From contig JANXBF010000011.1 in the NCBI GenBank assembly GCA_025057615.1, forward strand, positions 1 through 39,321: 39,321 nucleotides of DNA. Direction: 5' to 3'. Positions 9,907-19,502 of the stretch are shown in pieces. This DNA comes from Candidatus Calescibacterium sp. (GTDB lineage Bacteria > DRYD01). Both the position numbers and the translations under genes were made by a program. Under the pieces are notes generated by a model. The model did not search any database. It worked only from the letters and a program-made list of their open reading frames with translations, and had not been told where the DNA came from. How positions within the stretch are numbered: the first letter of the stretch is position 1; each line of letters starts with the position of its first letter.

Positions 9907-11856
9907 TTAATTTTTTTCAAACATCAATATCTTTCCTCTTAATTCCCAACCCAAATCATCTTGTAAAATATCTTCAATTTCCACAGTTTCATTTTCTTTG
10001 GGATTAAGCTTAAAAAGTAGAGTAGATAGTGGATTTACAAAGGCCTCCTCTATTTTATTCCCTATTCCCCTACCTCCCATACTCAAATCTTTTGTACAAT
10101 AATCAAGTAAAAACTTATAAACGTTTTCAGAAATATCTATTTTCACTTTTTTGGAATCATATATCCTCATTTTGACATTATTTATCATTTTTTCAAATAT
10201 CAATTTTGCAGATTCTGGCCTAATAAAATCGAAAACTATTATGTTCTCCCCTATTCTATTCAATATCTCTGGTCTGTTTATTCTAAATTTGAAATAATCA
10301 TGAATGAAATTCTTTATCTCAATTTCAACTTTATCGTATGGCATATCAGGAGAAACCCTTATAATCTTATTACCATGAACATCCATATCATATACCCCCA
10401 AATTGGAAGTAAAAATGATAATGCACTCGTTGAAATAAACAGTTTCTCCCCTACCAGAAGTCAACCTACCTTCATCCAATATTTGTAAAAAAATATCCAT
10501 TATTCTTGGATGAGCTTTCTCTATCTCATCAAACAAAACAATTGAAAATGGATTCTGTTTTATTGCGTTTGTTAACTGTCCACCTGCATCATAACCCACA
10601 TAACCAGGAGGGGCACCTATCAACCTTTGATCAGTGTGCTCTTTAGAATATTCAGACATATCGAATCTTATGTAACTACTCTGATTTCCGAAAACTAACT
10701 CTGTAATGGCTTTAGCTAACTCTGTTTTACCAACTCCAGTAGGTCCAGCAAAAAACATAATACCTTTAGGTTTAGAACTACTGACACCAAACTGAGAACC
10801 AGAGATATCAAAAAAAGATCTCCTTATAATTTCGCAGGCTCTCCTTATCGCTTTGTCCTGCCCCTTAACCTTCCTCTTCAATATTTCCTCAGCATTAGCT
10901 ATATCATTCCAATTCAAATTTGACCATGGATTATCTTTGACACCAACTTTATACCTCCTTATAGCCTCATTTATATCAAGTATGGAAATGTTCTCCCTTT
11001 TAGCTAAGGAAACTATCCCAACTATTTCAGAACCAAACATCTTATGAGTATTATCAATAAAAAGATCTATTATTTCCTCCTTTTTCGATGAATCATCTTT
11101 TATTTTCTCATAATCGTTTATCCTGGGTAATAGAGTCTCTATTATATTCCTCCTAATTACATTATCTGGCCTTGGAATACTAATAACTTTCACCTTATGA
11201 TTATCAAGAGAATACCACGCTGGTAAATCAGTCTCCTTGTCAACCAGGATAAAAACAACGTTAAATTTAGGCTGTTTCATATCATTAGATGGAGCTATCT
11301 TAGGTAAAGCATTTTGAGACAACCTGAACATTTTATACAAAAATTCATCTATATCCCTTTCTGCTATTTCTCTTAACCTACTCGCAAAATTAATAATAAC
11401 TGAAACATGTAATTCATTAGTATTCACCATATTTTCTATCGCTTCATAAGCTCTGGATAGAATAGCAGGCACGAAACCGTCCTTATTCGGATTATCCTTG
11501 ACAAACTTCTTGAAATTATCCATACTCCCCTTAATAAGTTTGAAACCAAAAATGGGCTCAAATGAAACAATCATATCATATCTCTCATATTCAGTAAAAA
11601 GAATACCTATGAAATCTATTAACTTTACTATAAGAACTTCCTTATCTTGTAAAGTTTCATTCTCATTATTAATCTGATTAGATAAATGATTACCAGACAA
11701 ATCATTATTATTTGTGATATTAGATGTATTATTCAAAAAACTTTTGTAATTTACTTCTATTGGATAAATATCATAAATATTCCCCTCAAGTATGAACTGG
11801 GATTTAATAGAGCTGAACCTCAATATTTCCTTTGCCCATTTGGAAAGCTCAAACAT
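9907..11856 (-). CDS. Clp/Hsp100-like AAA+ ATPase with one canonical ATPase domain
   Basis: FAGPTGVGKTELAKAI, IVLFDEIEKAHPRIMDIFLQILDEGRLTSG, APPGYVGYDAGGQL; start chosen at MFELSKW (11856) with RBS AAAGGAGG; ORF track start is 11895. Confidence 0.85.
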   Translation of the reverse strand: MFELSKWAKEILRFSSIKSQFILEGNIYDIYPIEVNYKSFLNNTSNITNNNDLSGNHLSNQINNENETLQDKEVLIVKLIDFIGILFTEYERYDMIVSFEPIFGFKLIKGSMDNFKKFVKDNPNKDGFVPAILSRAYEAIENMVNTNELHVSVIINFASRLREIAERDIDEFLYKMFRLSQNALPKIAPSNDMKQPKFNVVFILVDKETDLPAWYSLDNHKVKVISIPRPDNVIRRNIIETLLPRINDYEKIKDDSSKKEEIIDLFIDNTHKMFGSEIVGIVSLAKRENISILDINEAIRRYKVGVKDNPWSNLNWNDIANAEEILKRKVKGQDKAIRRACEIIRRSFFDISGSQFGVSSSKPKGIMFFAGPTGVGKTELAKAITELVFGNQSSYIRFDMSEYSKEHTDQRLIGAPPGYVGYDAGGQLTNAIKQNPFSIVLFDEIEKAHPRIMDIFLQILDEGRLTSGRGETVYFNECIIIFTSNLGVYDMDVHGNKIIRVSPDMPYDKVEIEIKNFIHDYFKFRINRPEILNRIGENIIVFDFIRPESAKLIFEKMINNVKMRIYDSKKVKIDISENVYKFLLDYCTKDLSMGGRGIGNKIEEAFVNPLSTLLFKLNPKENETVEIEDILQDDLGWELRGKILMFEKN

Positions 11857-11870
11857 AACATAATCCTCCT

Positions 11871-12545
11871 TTATGCTTTCGCCAAAACCATACAATTAAT
11901 CAAAATATTTTTATTTAAAGTTCTAATCATTCTACAAACTTCATTCAAACTTGAACCCGTTGTACATATATCATCAAAAACAACGACTTTTTTAACATTT
12001 GCTAAATTGATTCCATTTTTCAGAACAAATTTGTTCTTTGCATTCTCTATCCTTGATTTCTTATCTTTTATTAAATGTTGCAAAACCAAGTTTTTAGGAT
12101 TAATACTGACCACCTCTTTAAAAACTATGTTAAACTGATTTGCCAAAAATAAGGTAATCAAAAAATTATTCAATTTATTATGATTGGGCACAAAAGTTAT
12201 AATATCAATATCTCTCAAAATATCATCACCTACTACATCCATGATAAGCATGACAATATGATTTATCAGATCTATCCTGTTTTCAAATTTGTATAGCCTT
12301 ATAAAATCATATAATTCATCATAAAGAAATAGGAAGTAGAGATTGCTAAAATGAACTTCCTTTAAACTTTTTTGAAAGACATATCCAGGTAGAACTTTTA
12401 GACTAATTCTTTTTCTTATTGTATCTAAACAAGTATAACATAGAGAATCCATTGAAAAAGAATTGCAAAAAACGCATACACTGTCAAAAAAAATAAATTT
12501 GTATGCACTTATATAAATTCTCAAAAGAGAGGTAATTAGACTCAT
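11871..12545 (-). CDS. comF: ComF family phosphoribosyltransferase-like protein
   Basis: CVFCNSF...LCYTCLD N-terminus, VVVFDDICTTGSSLNEVCRMIR PRPP-loop. Confidence 0.8.
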   Translation of the reverse strand: MSLITSLLRIYISAYKFIFFDSVCVFCNSFSMDSLCYTCLDTIRKRISLKVLPGYVFQKSLKEVHFSNLYFLFLYDELYDFIRLYKFENRIDLINHIVMLIMDVVGDDILRDIDIITFVPNHNKLNNFLITLFLANQFNIVFKEVVSINPKNLVLQHLIKDKKSRIENAKNKFVLKNGINLANVKKVVVFDDICTTGSSLNEVCRMIRTLNKNILINCMVLAKA

Positions 12546-13444
12546 CCCAATGAAAAATATTCCTCAGCTTGATAGGCTCCCGTTAACTCTTTCTTGTACT
12601 GCATCAGAACATCATTTATAAGACTACTTGCCCCTATTCTATAGTACTCAGGAGTCATAAAATAATCTCCCAATGTTTCATTTAAAACAACAGTATACCT
12701 TATAGCATCTTTTGAGGTTTTTATTCCTCCGGCAGGCTTTATACCAATCTTTTTACCAGTGTAATAGTAAAAATCTTTTATAGCATATAACATAACCAAA
12801 AAAGATTGTAACGTAGCTGCAGGATTAACCTTACCTGTGGAGGTTTTTATAAAGTCAGCTCCTGCAAACATTGCTAATAGACTTGCTAACCTTATGTGTT
12901 CATAAGTAGGAAGCTCACCAGTTTCAAGTATAACTTTCAAATGAGCTCCAAATTTATGACAAATCTCTTTTGCCTTATTTATTTCATCATAAACAGCCCA
13001 ATATCTACCCTCTAAAAAATCTCGCCGATTAATAACCATGTCAACTTCATCTGCACCCTCTTCCAAAGCGTAAATAATTTCTCTCTGTTTTATACTCCAA
13101 TCAACCTGACCACTTGGAAAATAAGTCGCGACAGTAGCAACTTTAACATTATTTTCACCAATACGCATGAGCAAACTTTTGGCTTCTCTAACCAATGAAG
13201 GATACAAACACACAGCTGCAACAGAAGGAACACCTTCAAATGGTTTAACAGCTTTATAAACTAAATGTTCAACTTTACCAAATGTATCCTTACCTTCCAA
13301 GGTTGTTAAATCCATACAAGAGATAATAAATCTCAAAACCCATAGCTTGGATTCTTTCTTTATACTCCTCCTAGACAGAGATTCAACTCTTTCATTCAAC
13401 ATCTTTGTATCTATCGGTAAATAAAATTCTTTTAATATTTTCAT
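12542..13444 (-). CDS. deoC: Deoxyribose-phosphate aldolase
   Basis: VAAVCLYPSLV, EVDMVINRRDFLEG, LKVILETGEL, ADFIKTSTGK, IGIKPAGGIKT; start MKILKEF preceded by GGGGG; ORF track start 13456. Confidence 0.93.
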   Translation of the reverse strand: MKILKEFYLPIDTKMLNERVESLSRRSIKKESKLWVLRFIISCMDLTTLEGKDTFGKVEHLVYKAVKPFEGVPSVAAVCLYPSLVREAKSLLMRIGENNVKVATVATYFPSGQVDWSIKQREIIYALEEGADEVDMVINRRDFLEGRYWAVYDEINKAKEICHKFGAHLKVILETGELPTYEHIRLASLLAMFAGADFIKTSTGKVNPAATLQSFLVMLYAIKDFYYYTGKKIGIKPAGGIKTSKDAIRYTVVLNETLGDYFMTPEYYRIGASSLINDVLMQYKKELTGAYQAEEYFSLG

Positions 13445-13446
13445 GA

Positions 13447-14787
13447 TTACCCCCATAATTTAATTAAGTCCTTCAAACTCTCTACTTTATAAAATTCAAT
13501 ATTTTCTATCAACTCCTTTAAATCCTGATATTCTGATACAATTTGATCGCGAGAAAAATTTGAATATATCCTCTGAATTGAAAACTTTGAAGCTTCTAAT
13601 AAACATTGCCTAAATTTACCCTTTGAAATAAACTCTATACTTGAATATAAATTCAAATTCCCAATAAAAATAGATCTTTCAACAGGAAAAACAAGATAAG
13701 ATGAAATTATTGACACAGCTATAGAAAAATCCAATACATTAGAAAAGACCCTCAAAGCACCAATTACAGACATTATAATATCATACTTATACAAATCAAA
13801 TTTTAAGAATTTCTCAATTATTGAAACAATAACCATTATTTTTATGTTATCTATTCCCCAAATTATTCTTCTTGGTTTTTCTGAATAAGATTTATTAACG
13901 AGAGCCTGTATTTCAATAGGAATAAACCTACTACCCTCAGGAAGCAAAGCGAAAACAGAACCAGGATTCCTGCCAACATTTTCAAATTGGATATAGTTGT
14001 TCTCCCTCAATCCTTGGTCGGTCATTACAAATACTCCTACCTCATCAGTACTACCGTACCTATTTTTCGAAACCCTTATAACTCTGTAATCATCTCTGCT
14101 TTCAAAAAGCAAAACTACATCAACCATATGCTCCAAAAACTTGGGACCAGCTATATAACCAGTCTTGGTAACATGAGCCAAAATAATAAAAGTTTTTCCA
14201 TACAATTTACAAAATTCCACTATTTTATCAATACAACTTTTAACCTGCGAAATAGACCCCACAGGAGTAGACAAATCTGAAGATCTAATAGCCTGAATAG
14301 AATCAACAAATATAACATCAAATTCCTTGGAAGCTTCCAAAATATAAGAAATGTTAGAATTATCAAACAAAAACAAGTTCTCGGGATAATTACTGAACAA
14401 CCTATCAAACCTTACTTTCAAATTACCATAGTTCTCCTCAGCACAAACATAAAGAACTTTTCGGGATCTAGATATGTTATATGCAACTTGTAAAGATAAA
14501 GTGGACTTACCTATACCTGGATTACCCGCTAACAAAACAATTGTATTTTTGTACACTCCGCCACCTAAACATCTATTCAATTCAGAAAAACCGGTATCAA
14601 ATACCTCAAAAGAAGACCTACTTATCTCTGTTATTTTCAGAGGTTTAACTTCACAAAATTTTTCATTGAGATTGTTAACAGAATTCAAAACCAATGTGTC
14701 CCAAGCTTGGCAATTGGGACACCTACCTAACCAATATTTAGATAAGTAACCACAATCAGAACATATATATTCGATGGACTTCTTCAT
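13447..14787 (-). CDS. radA: DNA repair protein RadA
   Basis: YICSDCGYLSKYWLGRCPNCQAWDTL zinc finger, LLAGNPGIGKSTLSLQVA, KNRYGSTDEVGVF. Confidence 0.96.
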   Translation of the reverse strand: MKKSIEYICSDCGYLSKYWLGRCPNCQAWDTLVLNSVNNLNEKFCEVKPLKITEISRSSFEVFDTGFSELNRCLGGGVYKNTIVLLAGNPGIGKSTLSLQVAYNISRSRKVLYVCAEENYGNLKVRFDRLFSNYPENLFLFDNSNISYILEASKEFDVIFVDSIQAIRSSDLSTPVGSISQVKSCIDKIVEFCKLYGKTFIILAHVTKTGYIAGPKFLEHMVDVVLLFESRDDYRVIRVSKNRYGSTDEVGVFVMTDQGLRENNYIQFENVGRNPGSVFALLPEGSRFIPIEIQALVNKSYSEKPRRIIWGIDNIKIMVIVSIIEKFLKFDLYKYDIIMSVIGALRVFSNVLDFSIAVSIISSYLVFPVERSIFIGNLNLYSSIEFISKGKFRQCLLEASKFSIQRIYSNFSRDQIVSEYQDLKELIENIEFYKVESLKDLIKLWG

Positions 14788-14789
14788 TC

Positions 14790-15482
14790 CTAACTGAATA
14801 CCGTTTCAGAAGTATCCAATAAAGGAGCTATAACAACAGATTTATAAGGATTCTCACCTACAGAATAAGTGGTAACATACTGATTATCTTTTAGTGATAA
14901 ATGAATTATTCTTCTTTCGAAGGCCAACATTGGAGGTAAAGTTATTGGTTCTTTTTTTTGTTGAACAAGTTTTGCAGTCTTTAAAGCAAGATCTATCAAT
15001 TGCTTCTTTCGTCTTTCTCTATAATTATCACTATCTATTATCACATAATTTCTCTGATCCTTAGGTAAATTTTTATTGATAATGAAATTTATATAATTTT
15101 GTATTGAATTTAAGGTATTCCCATGTTTTCCTATGAGTAATCCTTTATCCTGTCCATCTATTTCTATTACATAATCACCGGCAATGAAGTTAATTTTTAA
15201 TTCTACTTTTGCCTGTAAAAGATTAACTATATCCTGAACAATTTTAAATGATTTTTGAACATAGTCAGGTATCTCTTGTTTTTCAGAAGTATTCTCTTGG
15301 ACTTGATTTTTAAGCTTTACTCTTATAAATACTTGCCCAGTTTGCTTTTCTTTCAATATATCTAAGATGCTACTGGGTTTATCCGAAATTTTTTCAATTA
15401 TTACATCATCAATTTTTACATTAAGGGTACTTAGGGCTTTATTAACAGCTTCTTCGTATGTTTTTCCTGAGAATTCCAACAT
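14790..15482 (-). CDS. jag: RNA-binding protein KhpB/Jag (Jag-N, KH, R3H)
   Basis: EFSGKTYEEAVNKALSTLNV, LIGKHGNTLNSIQNYINFIINK, R3H-like C-terminus ending SVGENPYKSVVIAPL; next to yidC. Confidence 0.93.
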   Translation of the reverse strand: MLEFSGKTYEEAVNKALSTLNVKIDDVIIEKISDKPSSILDILKEKQTGQVFIRVKLKNQVQENTSEKQEIPDYVQKSFKIVQDIVNLLQAKVELKINFIAGDYVIEIDGQDKGLLIGKHGNTLNSIQNYINFIINKNLPKDQRNYVIIDSDNYRERRKKQLIDLALKTAKLVQQKKEPITLPPMLAFERRIIHLSLKDNQYVTTYSVGENPYKSVVIAPLLDTSETVFS

Positions 15483-15494
15483 AAGTAACTTCAG

Positions 15495-15532
15495 CGGGGT
15501 TTTGTATTCCGCACATACCCCGATAAGCGGAA
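15495..15532 (-). ncRNA. Candidate H-type pseudoknot RNA element (copy 1), yidC-jag gap
   Basis: Minus strand UUCCGC-UUAU-CGGGG-UAUGU-GCGGAA-UACAAAA-CCCCG: UUCCGC/GCGGAA interleaved with CGGGG/CCCCG, 12 nt before the jag ATG. Confidence 0.55.
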
Positions 15533-15534
15533 AT

Positions 15535-16260
15535 TTAACTATTTACTTTTTGAAGATCCACGTTTTTATTTTCTTCAAGCTCCAACTGTTTCAACTTATC
15601 CTTATCAATATCTTCAACCTTTATTAATTTATATATTATCCATCCTGCAATTATTCCTATTACATTAAAAGAAAACCAATAAAGTATGAAGGCAGAAGGA
15701 AAACCATAAAAAAGAATAGCAAACATTCCCAACATTATTAGCTGAATATTCTCGGCGTTCCTTTTCTCTTCAGGAGTATTATAAGTAGAAGGTGTAATCT
15801 TAAAACTAAGATACATTGAAATAACATATAACACGAATAACAATAAATCAGACTTTGCAAGTGATTTTATCCATAGAAAAGATATATTCTGTAAAACGTT
15901 TATCTCATCTTTCACAGCAAAAAAAACAGCAAAAAGTATTGGAATTTGAATAAAACTTAATAACATAGATGTGAAACACCCTTGCAAAGGATTAAATCCC
16001 AAAGTTTTATACAGTTGCATCTGCTTTTCTAGCAGAACCTGAGGCTCCTTTTCATACTTCTTCTGAAGATTTAATAGATATGGTTGTATACTTTTCATTT
16101 TAGTCTGCATTTCATACATTATTTTTGTCTGTTTAACATATAGGGGCAAAATAATTACCTTCGTAACAATACCAAGCAATATAAGTGCTAATCCATAGTC
16201 ATTAGTATAACTGTTAAGATAACTCAATATTTGCTTAAATATATTAACAAAAAAGTCCAT
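15535..16260 (-). CDS. yidC: Membrane protein insertase YidC/Oxa1
   Basis: YGLALILLGIVTKVIILPLYVKQTKIMYEMQTKMKSIQPYLLNLQKKY..., NPLQGCFTSMLLSFIQIPILFAVFFAV. Confidence 0.93.
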   Translation of the reverse strand: MDFFVNIFKQILSYLNSYTNDYGLALILLGIVTKVIILPLYVKQTKIMYEMQTKMKSIQPYLLNLQKKYEKEPQVLLEKQMQLYKTLGFNPLQGCFTSMLLSFIQIPILFAVFFAVKDEINVLQNISFLWIKSLAKSDLLLFVLYVISMYLSFKITPSTYNTPEEKRNAENIQLIMLGMFAILFYGFPSAFILYWFSFNVIGIIAGWIIYKLIKVEDIDKDKLKQLELEENKNVDLQKVNS

Positions 16261-16262
16261 AT

Positions 16263-16949
16263 CTACCTCCCATATAGCTGATTGACTATTTCATAATATA
16301 AATCTGCCTTAATTTTGATATAATTAAGGCTCTTATTATAATATTCAAGAGCATTTCTATAATCCCTTTGCTCATACAAACATTTAGCTATAAATCTATA
16401 TAAAATTCCAAACTCATTATCTTCAATTTTAGAATACTTTTTTGTTGTAACTGGAGACAGAGCAAGCCTTTCTGCTTCAAAAAAACACTTACCTCCTTCT
16501 TTATAATCTTTGATTTTTTGAGTATAAATCATTCCTGCAGTATAATAAAGTTTCCAATAATCAGGGTTATTCTTTATACCTTCCCTTGCAAAATTCAGTC
16601 CCTCAAAGGGATTATTGAGAAAAAATGCCAATTGATAAGCACCAAAATCATAAGCTTCGACAAAATTGGGATTCAAAACAGTTATAAATCTCGCATAATA
16701 TACTATCTCTGGTACCTGATTGACAGCTACATCACCTGAATAGTGTATATAAAACTCTGTTCTTATCCATAAATAAGAAGCCAAAGTATATCGCACATTA
16801 CCTAAACTGTTCACTATAACCTCATAAAAAGAAATATCAGTTTTATATTGGCTTCTCAGATTCAAATAGTCAACTTTCCAAAGTAGTAATGAAATCAAGA
16901 AACTAACAGCCAATGTTAAAAATATAAAAATATTATAAAGCTTTTTCAT
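16263..16949 (-). CDS. Membrane-anchored TPR-like protein
   Basis: N-terminal TM, NPNFVEAYDFGAYQLAFFLNNPFEGLNFAREGIKNNPDYWKLYYTAGMIY, RNALEYYNKSLNYI repeats. Confidence 0.65.
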   Translation of the reverse strand: MKKLYNIFIFLTLAVSFLISLLLWKVDYLNLRSQYKTDISFYEVIVNSLGNVRYTLASYLWIRTEFYIHYSGDVAVNQVPEIVYYARFITVLNPNFVEAYDFGAYQLAFFLNNPFEGLNFAREGIKNNPDYWKLYYTAGMIYTQKIKDYKEGGKCFFEAERLALSPVTTKKYSKIEDNEFGILYRFIAKCLYEQRDYRNALEYYNKSLNYIKIKADLYYEIVNQLYGR

Positions 16950-18721
16950 TCTTCACCTATTGATAGTACTTGCCAAAAAGCTTCCTGAGGAATAGAAACC
17001 TTTCCAATTGTTTTCATCCTCTTTTTACCTTCTTTCTGTTTCTCAAGCAGTTTTCTTTTCCTTGTTACATCTCCACCATAGCATTTAGCAAGAACGTCTT
17101 TTTTAAACGGTTTAACAGCTTCACTTGCTATTACTTTACCTCCTATAGCAGCCTGAATTTTATACTCAAAAAGCTGTTTACCTATTGTTTCCCTTAGCTT
17201 TTGAACTATCTTTCGTGAAGCATAGTAAGCTTTCTGACGATGAATTATAAAAGATAAAGCATCAACTTTTACATTATGAACCAGTATGTCAACTTTAACT
17301 AGATCTGATTGCCTGTAATCAAGAAACTCGTAATCAAAACTAGCAAAACCCTTTGTATAGGACTTCAATTTATCAAAAAAATCAACAATTATTTCTGACA
17401 AAGGAGCCTCAATATCAATTATTAACAGATTACCAACTTTCTCTATATGCACTATCTCTCCCCTTTTATCCTGAACCAGTTTCATCACTTCACTCAAAAA
17501 TTCATGAGGTATTATTATTTTACCCTTTATGTAAGGCTCTAAAATCTTGTCTATTTTTTTATTATCAGGCCATAAAGACGGAGAATCTATTTCCAACTCT
17601 TTTGAATCAAAAACAATCTTATACTTAACAGTAGGGGTAGTGGAAATAATTGTTATACCAAAATGTCTTTCCAATCTTTCCTGAACAATTTGCATGTGTA
17701 ATAATCCCAAAAACCCACATCTAAATCCATAACCCAAAGCCATTGATTTTTCTTTTTCAAAAAATAAAGCAGAGTCATTAAGCTTAAGTTTCAAAATAGC
17801 ATCCTCAAGCTTGGAATACTCATCACCATCAGCAGGGTAAAACCCACAAAAAACCATTGGCTTGGGCTCACGAAACCCACTAATAGGCTGAACGTCAGAA
17901 TCCGCCACAGTATCCCCAACCCTTGTTTCAGTCAAATCTTTTATACTGGCACAGAAATATCCCACTTCACCAGCAGACAGAACGCCAACCTCTTTATAGA
18001 AAGGTTTGAAAACTCCAACTTCTTCAACCTCAAAAACTCTACCAGTCGAAAGAAACTTTACTTTATCTCCTTTTTTTATTTTCCCATCAAACACCCTTAT
18101 GTATACTATTACACCCTTATAAGAACTATAAACTGCATCAAAAACAAGAGCCCTAAAAGGATAGTTAATATTCCCAGTAGGACAAGGAATATCACTTATT
18201 ATTCTATCCAAAACCTTTTCAACATTATAACCCGTTTTGGCACTTATTTTCTCAAACTCTTCAAATGGTATAAACAAAATATCCTCAACCTGTTTCCTTA
18301 GAAATTCTTCATTGTAATTCTGTAAATCAACTTTGTTGAAAACTGGAACTATTTTTAAATTCAGGTTCACGGCTTGCAGATAATTCGCCAGTGTCTGAGC
18401 TTGAACACCCTGTGTTACATCAACCAATAAAACAGCACCCTCACAAGACCTTAAAGCTCTTGAAACTTCATAAGAAAAGTCAACATGTCCAGGAGTATCT
18501 ATAAGATTCAAAACATAACCCTTATATTCCAATCTGACAGGATGAGATTTTATTGTTATTCCTTTCTCACGTTCCAGGTCCATCTGATCCAAAAACTGTT
18601 CTTGAATCTTTTCCTTATTCACAGTATTAGTAATCTCTAAAAATCTATCTGCTAAAGTAGATTTACCATGATCTATGTGAGCTATTATAGAAAAGTTCCT
18701 TATTCTATCCAGATTCACCAT
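16946..18721 (-). CDS. lepA: Elongation factor 4 (LepA)
   Basis: IRNFSIIAHIDHGKSTLADR, DTPGHVDFSYEVSRALRSCEGAVLLVD, CYGGDVTRKRKLLEKQKEGKKRMK. Confidence 0.97.
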   Translation of the reverse strand: MVNLDRIRNFSIIAHIDHGKSTLADRFLEITNTVNKEKIQEQFLDQMDLEREKGITIKSHPVRLEYKGYVLNLIDTPGHVDFSYEVSRALRSCEGAVLLVDVTQGVQAQTLANYLQAVNLNLKIVPVFNKVDLQNYNEEFLRKQVEDILFIPFEEFEKISAKTGYNVEKVLDRIISDIPCPTGNINYPFRALVFDAVYSSYKGVIVYIRVFDGKIKKGDKVKFLSTGRVFEVEEVGVFKPFYKEVGVLSAGEVGYFCASIKDLTETRVGDTVADSDVQPISGFREPKPMVFCGFYPADGDEYSKLEDAILKLKLNDSALFFEKEKSMALGYGFRCGFLGLLHMQIVQERLERHFGITIISTTPTVKYKIVFDSKELEIDSPSLWPDNKKIDKILEPYIKGKIIIPHEFLSEVMKLVQDKRGEIVHIEKVGNLLIIDIEAPLSEIIVDFFDKLKSYTKGFASFDYEFLDYRQSDLVKVDILVHNVKVDALSFIIHRQKAYYASRKIVQKLRETIGKQLFEYKIQAAIGGKVIASEAVKPFKKDVLAKCYGGDVTRKRKLLEKQKEGKKRMKTIGKVSIPQEAFWQVLSIGEE

Positions 18722-18755
18722 ATTAAATTCTTCTACAAAATATCAAAATATCTTG

Positions 18756-19502
18756 CTATTTCTTCGAAACACCTATCCCTGTAAGGTAAAAAAGATAAGG
18801 AATAACCAGAGGTAAAGTACATGGAGAAAGAAAAAGAAATATACCTGCAATAAAAGAAATAAATACTGTAAATAAAGAAAAATTGGTTATTTGATAATTG
18901 AATTCCTCGAGAAAATTAGCACCTATTCCCAAAGAAAGAATCAAATTGGTCTTGGAAAGCATAATGATAATACCCAAAATTATAAAAACTATCCCCATTA
19001 CTCTCTCCATAAAAATAGAAAATTTTGAGAGCTTTCCAATAACATTTCCAAATATAACAACAATAAATGAAGTTATAATAAAACCACTCATTAAACCAAT
19101 TGTCATGAATAAAAGCATGATAATAGCAGATAACATATTTTGTTGATTAGAAAGTAAGGATAATATACCCAACATAACAGGTCCAACACAGGGAGCCCAA
19201 CCACTAGAAAAACTCAATCCCACAAATATAGAACCCAAAAAAATAGTTATTAAATTACTCGTTGACACCGAACTTACATTATAATTAAAAATTTTGAAAT
19301 ACCTATTCAAAAAAGGAATCTTTAAAACATCCAATAGAATCAAACCCACAAGAACAAGTATAGCACCACCAACGATAGAAATAAATGCCTTTAAAGATTG
19401 GATGGAAGAAATCCCTATAAAAGGAATTGAAATTAAGAAAAACATTATACCAAAACCCAAAGAAAAACCCATCGAAGCAAAGAAAATCCTTAACTTACTC
19501 AT
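18756..19502 (-). CDS. CcdA/DsbD-type transmembrane thiol-redox protein, apparently circularly permuted
   Basis: SSGWAPCVGPVMLGIL in the middle, LSPCTLPLVIPYLFYLTG at the C-terminus; N-terminus begins at the canonical second TM helix. Confidence 0.85.
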   Translation of the reverse strand: MSKLRIFFASMGFSLGFGIMFFLISIPFIGISSIQSLKAFISIVGGAILVLVGLILLDVLKIPFLNRYFKIFNYNVSSVSTSNLITIFLGSIFVGLSFSSGWAPCVGPVMLGILSLLSNQQNMLSAIIMLLFMTIGLMSGFIITSFIVVIFGNVIGKLSKFSIFMERVMGIVFIILGIIIMLSKTNLILSLGIGANFLEEFNYQITNFSLFTVFISFIAGIFLFLSPCTLPLVIPYLFYLTGIGVSKK

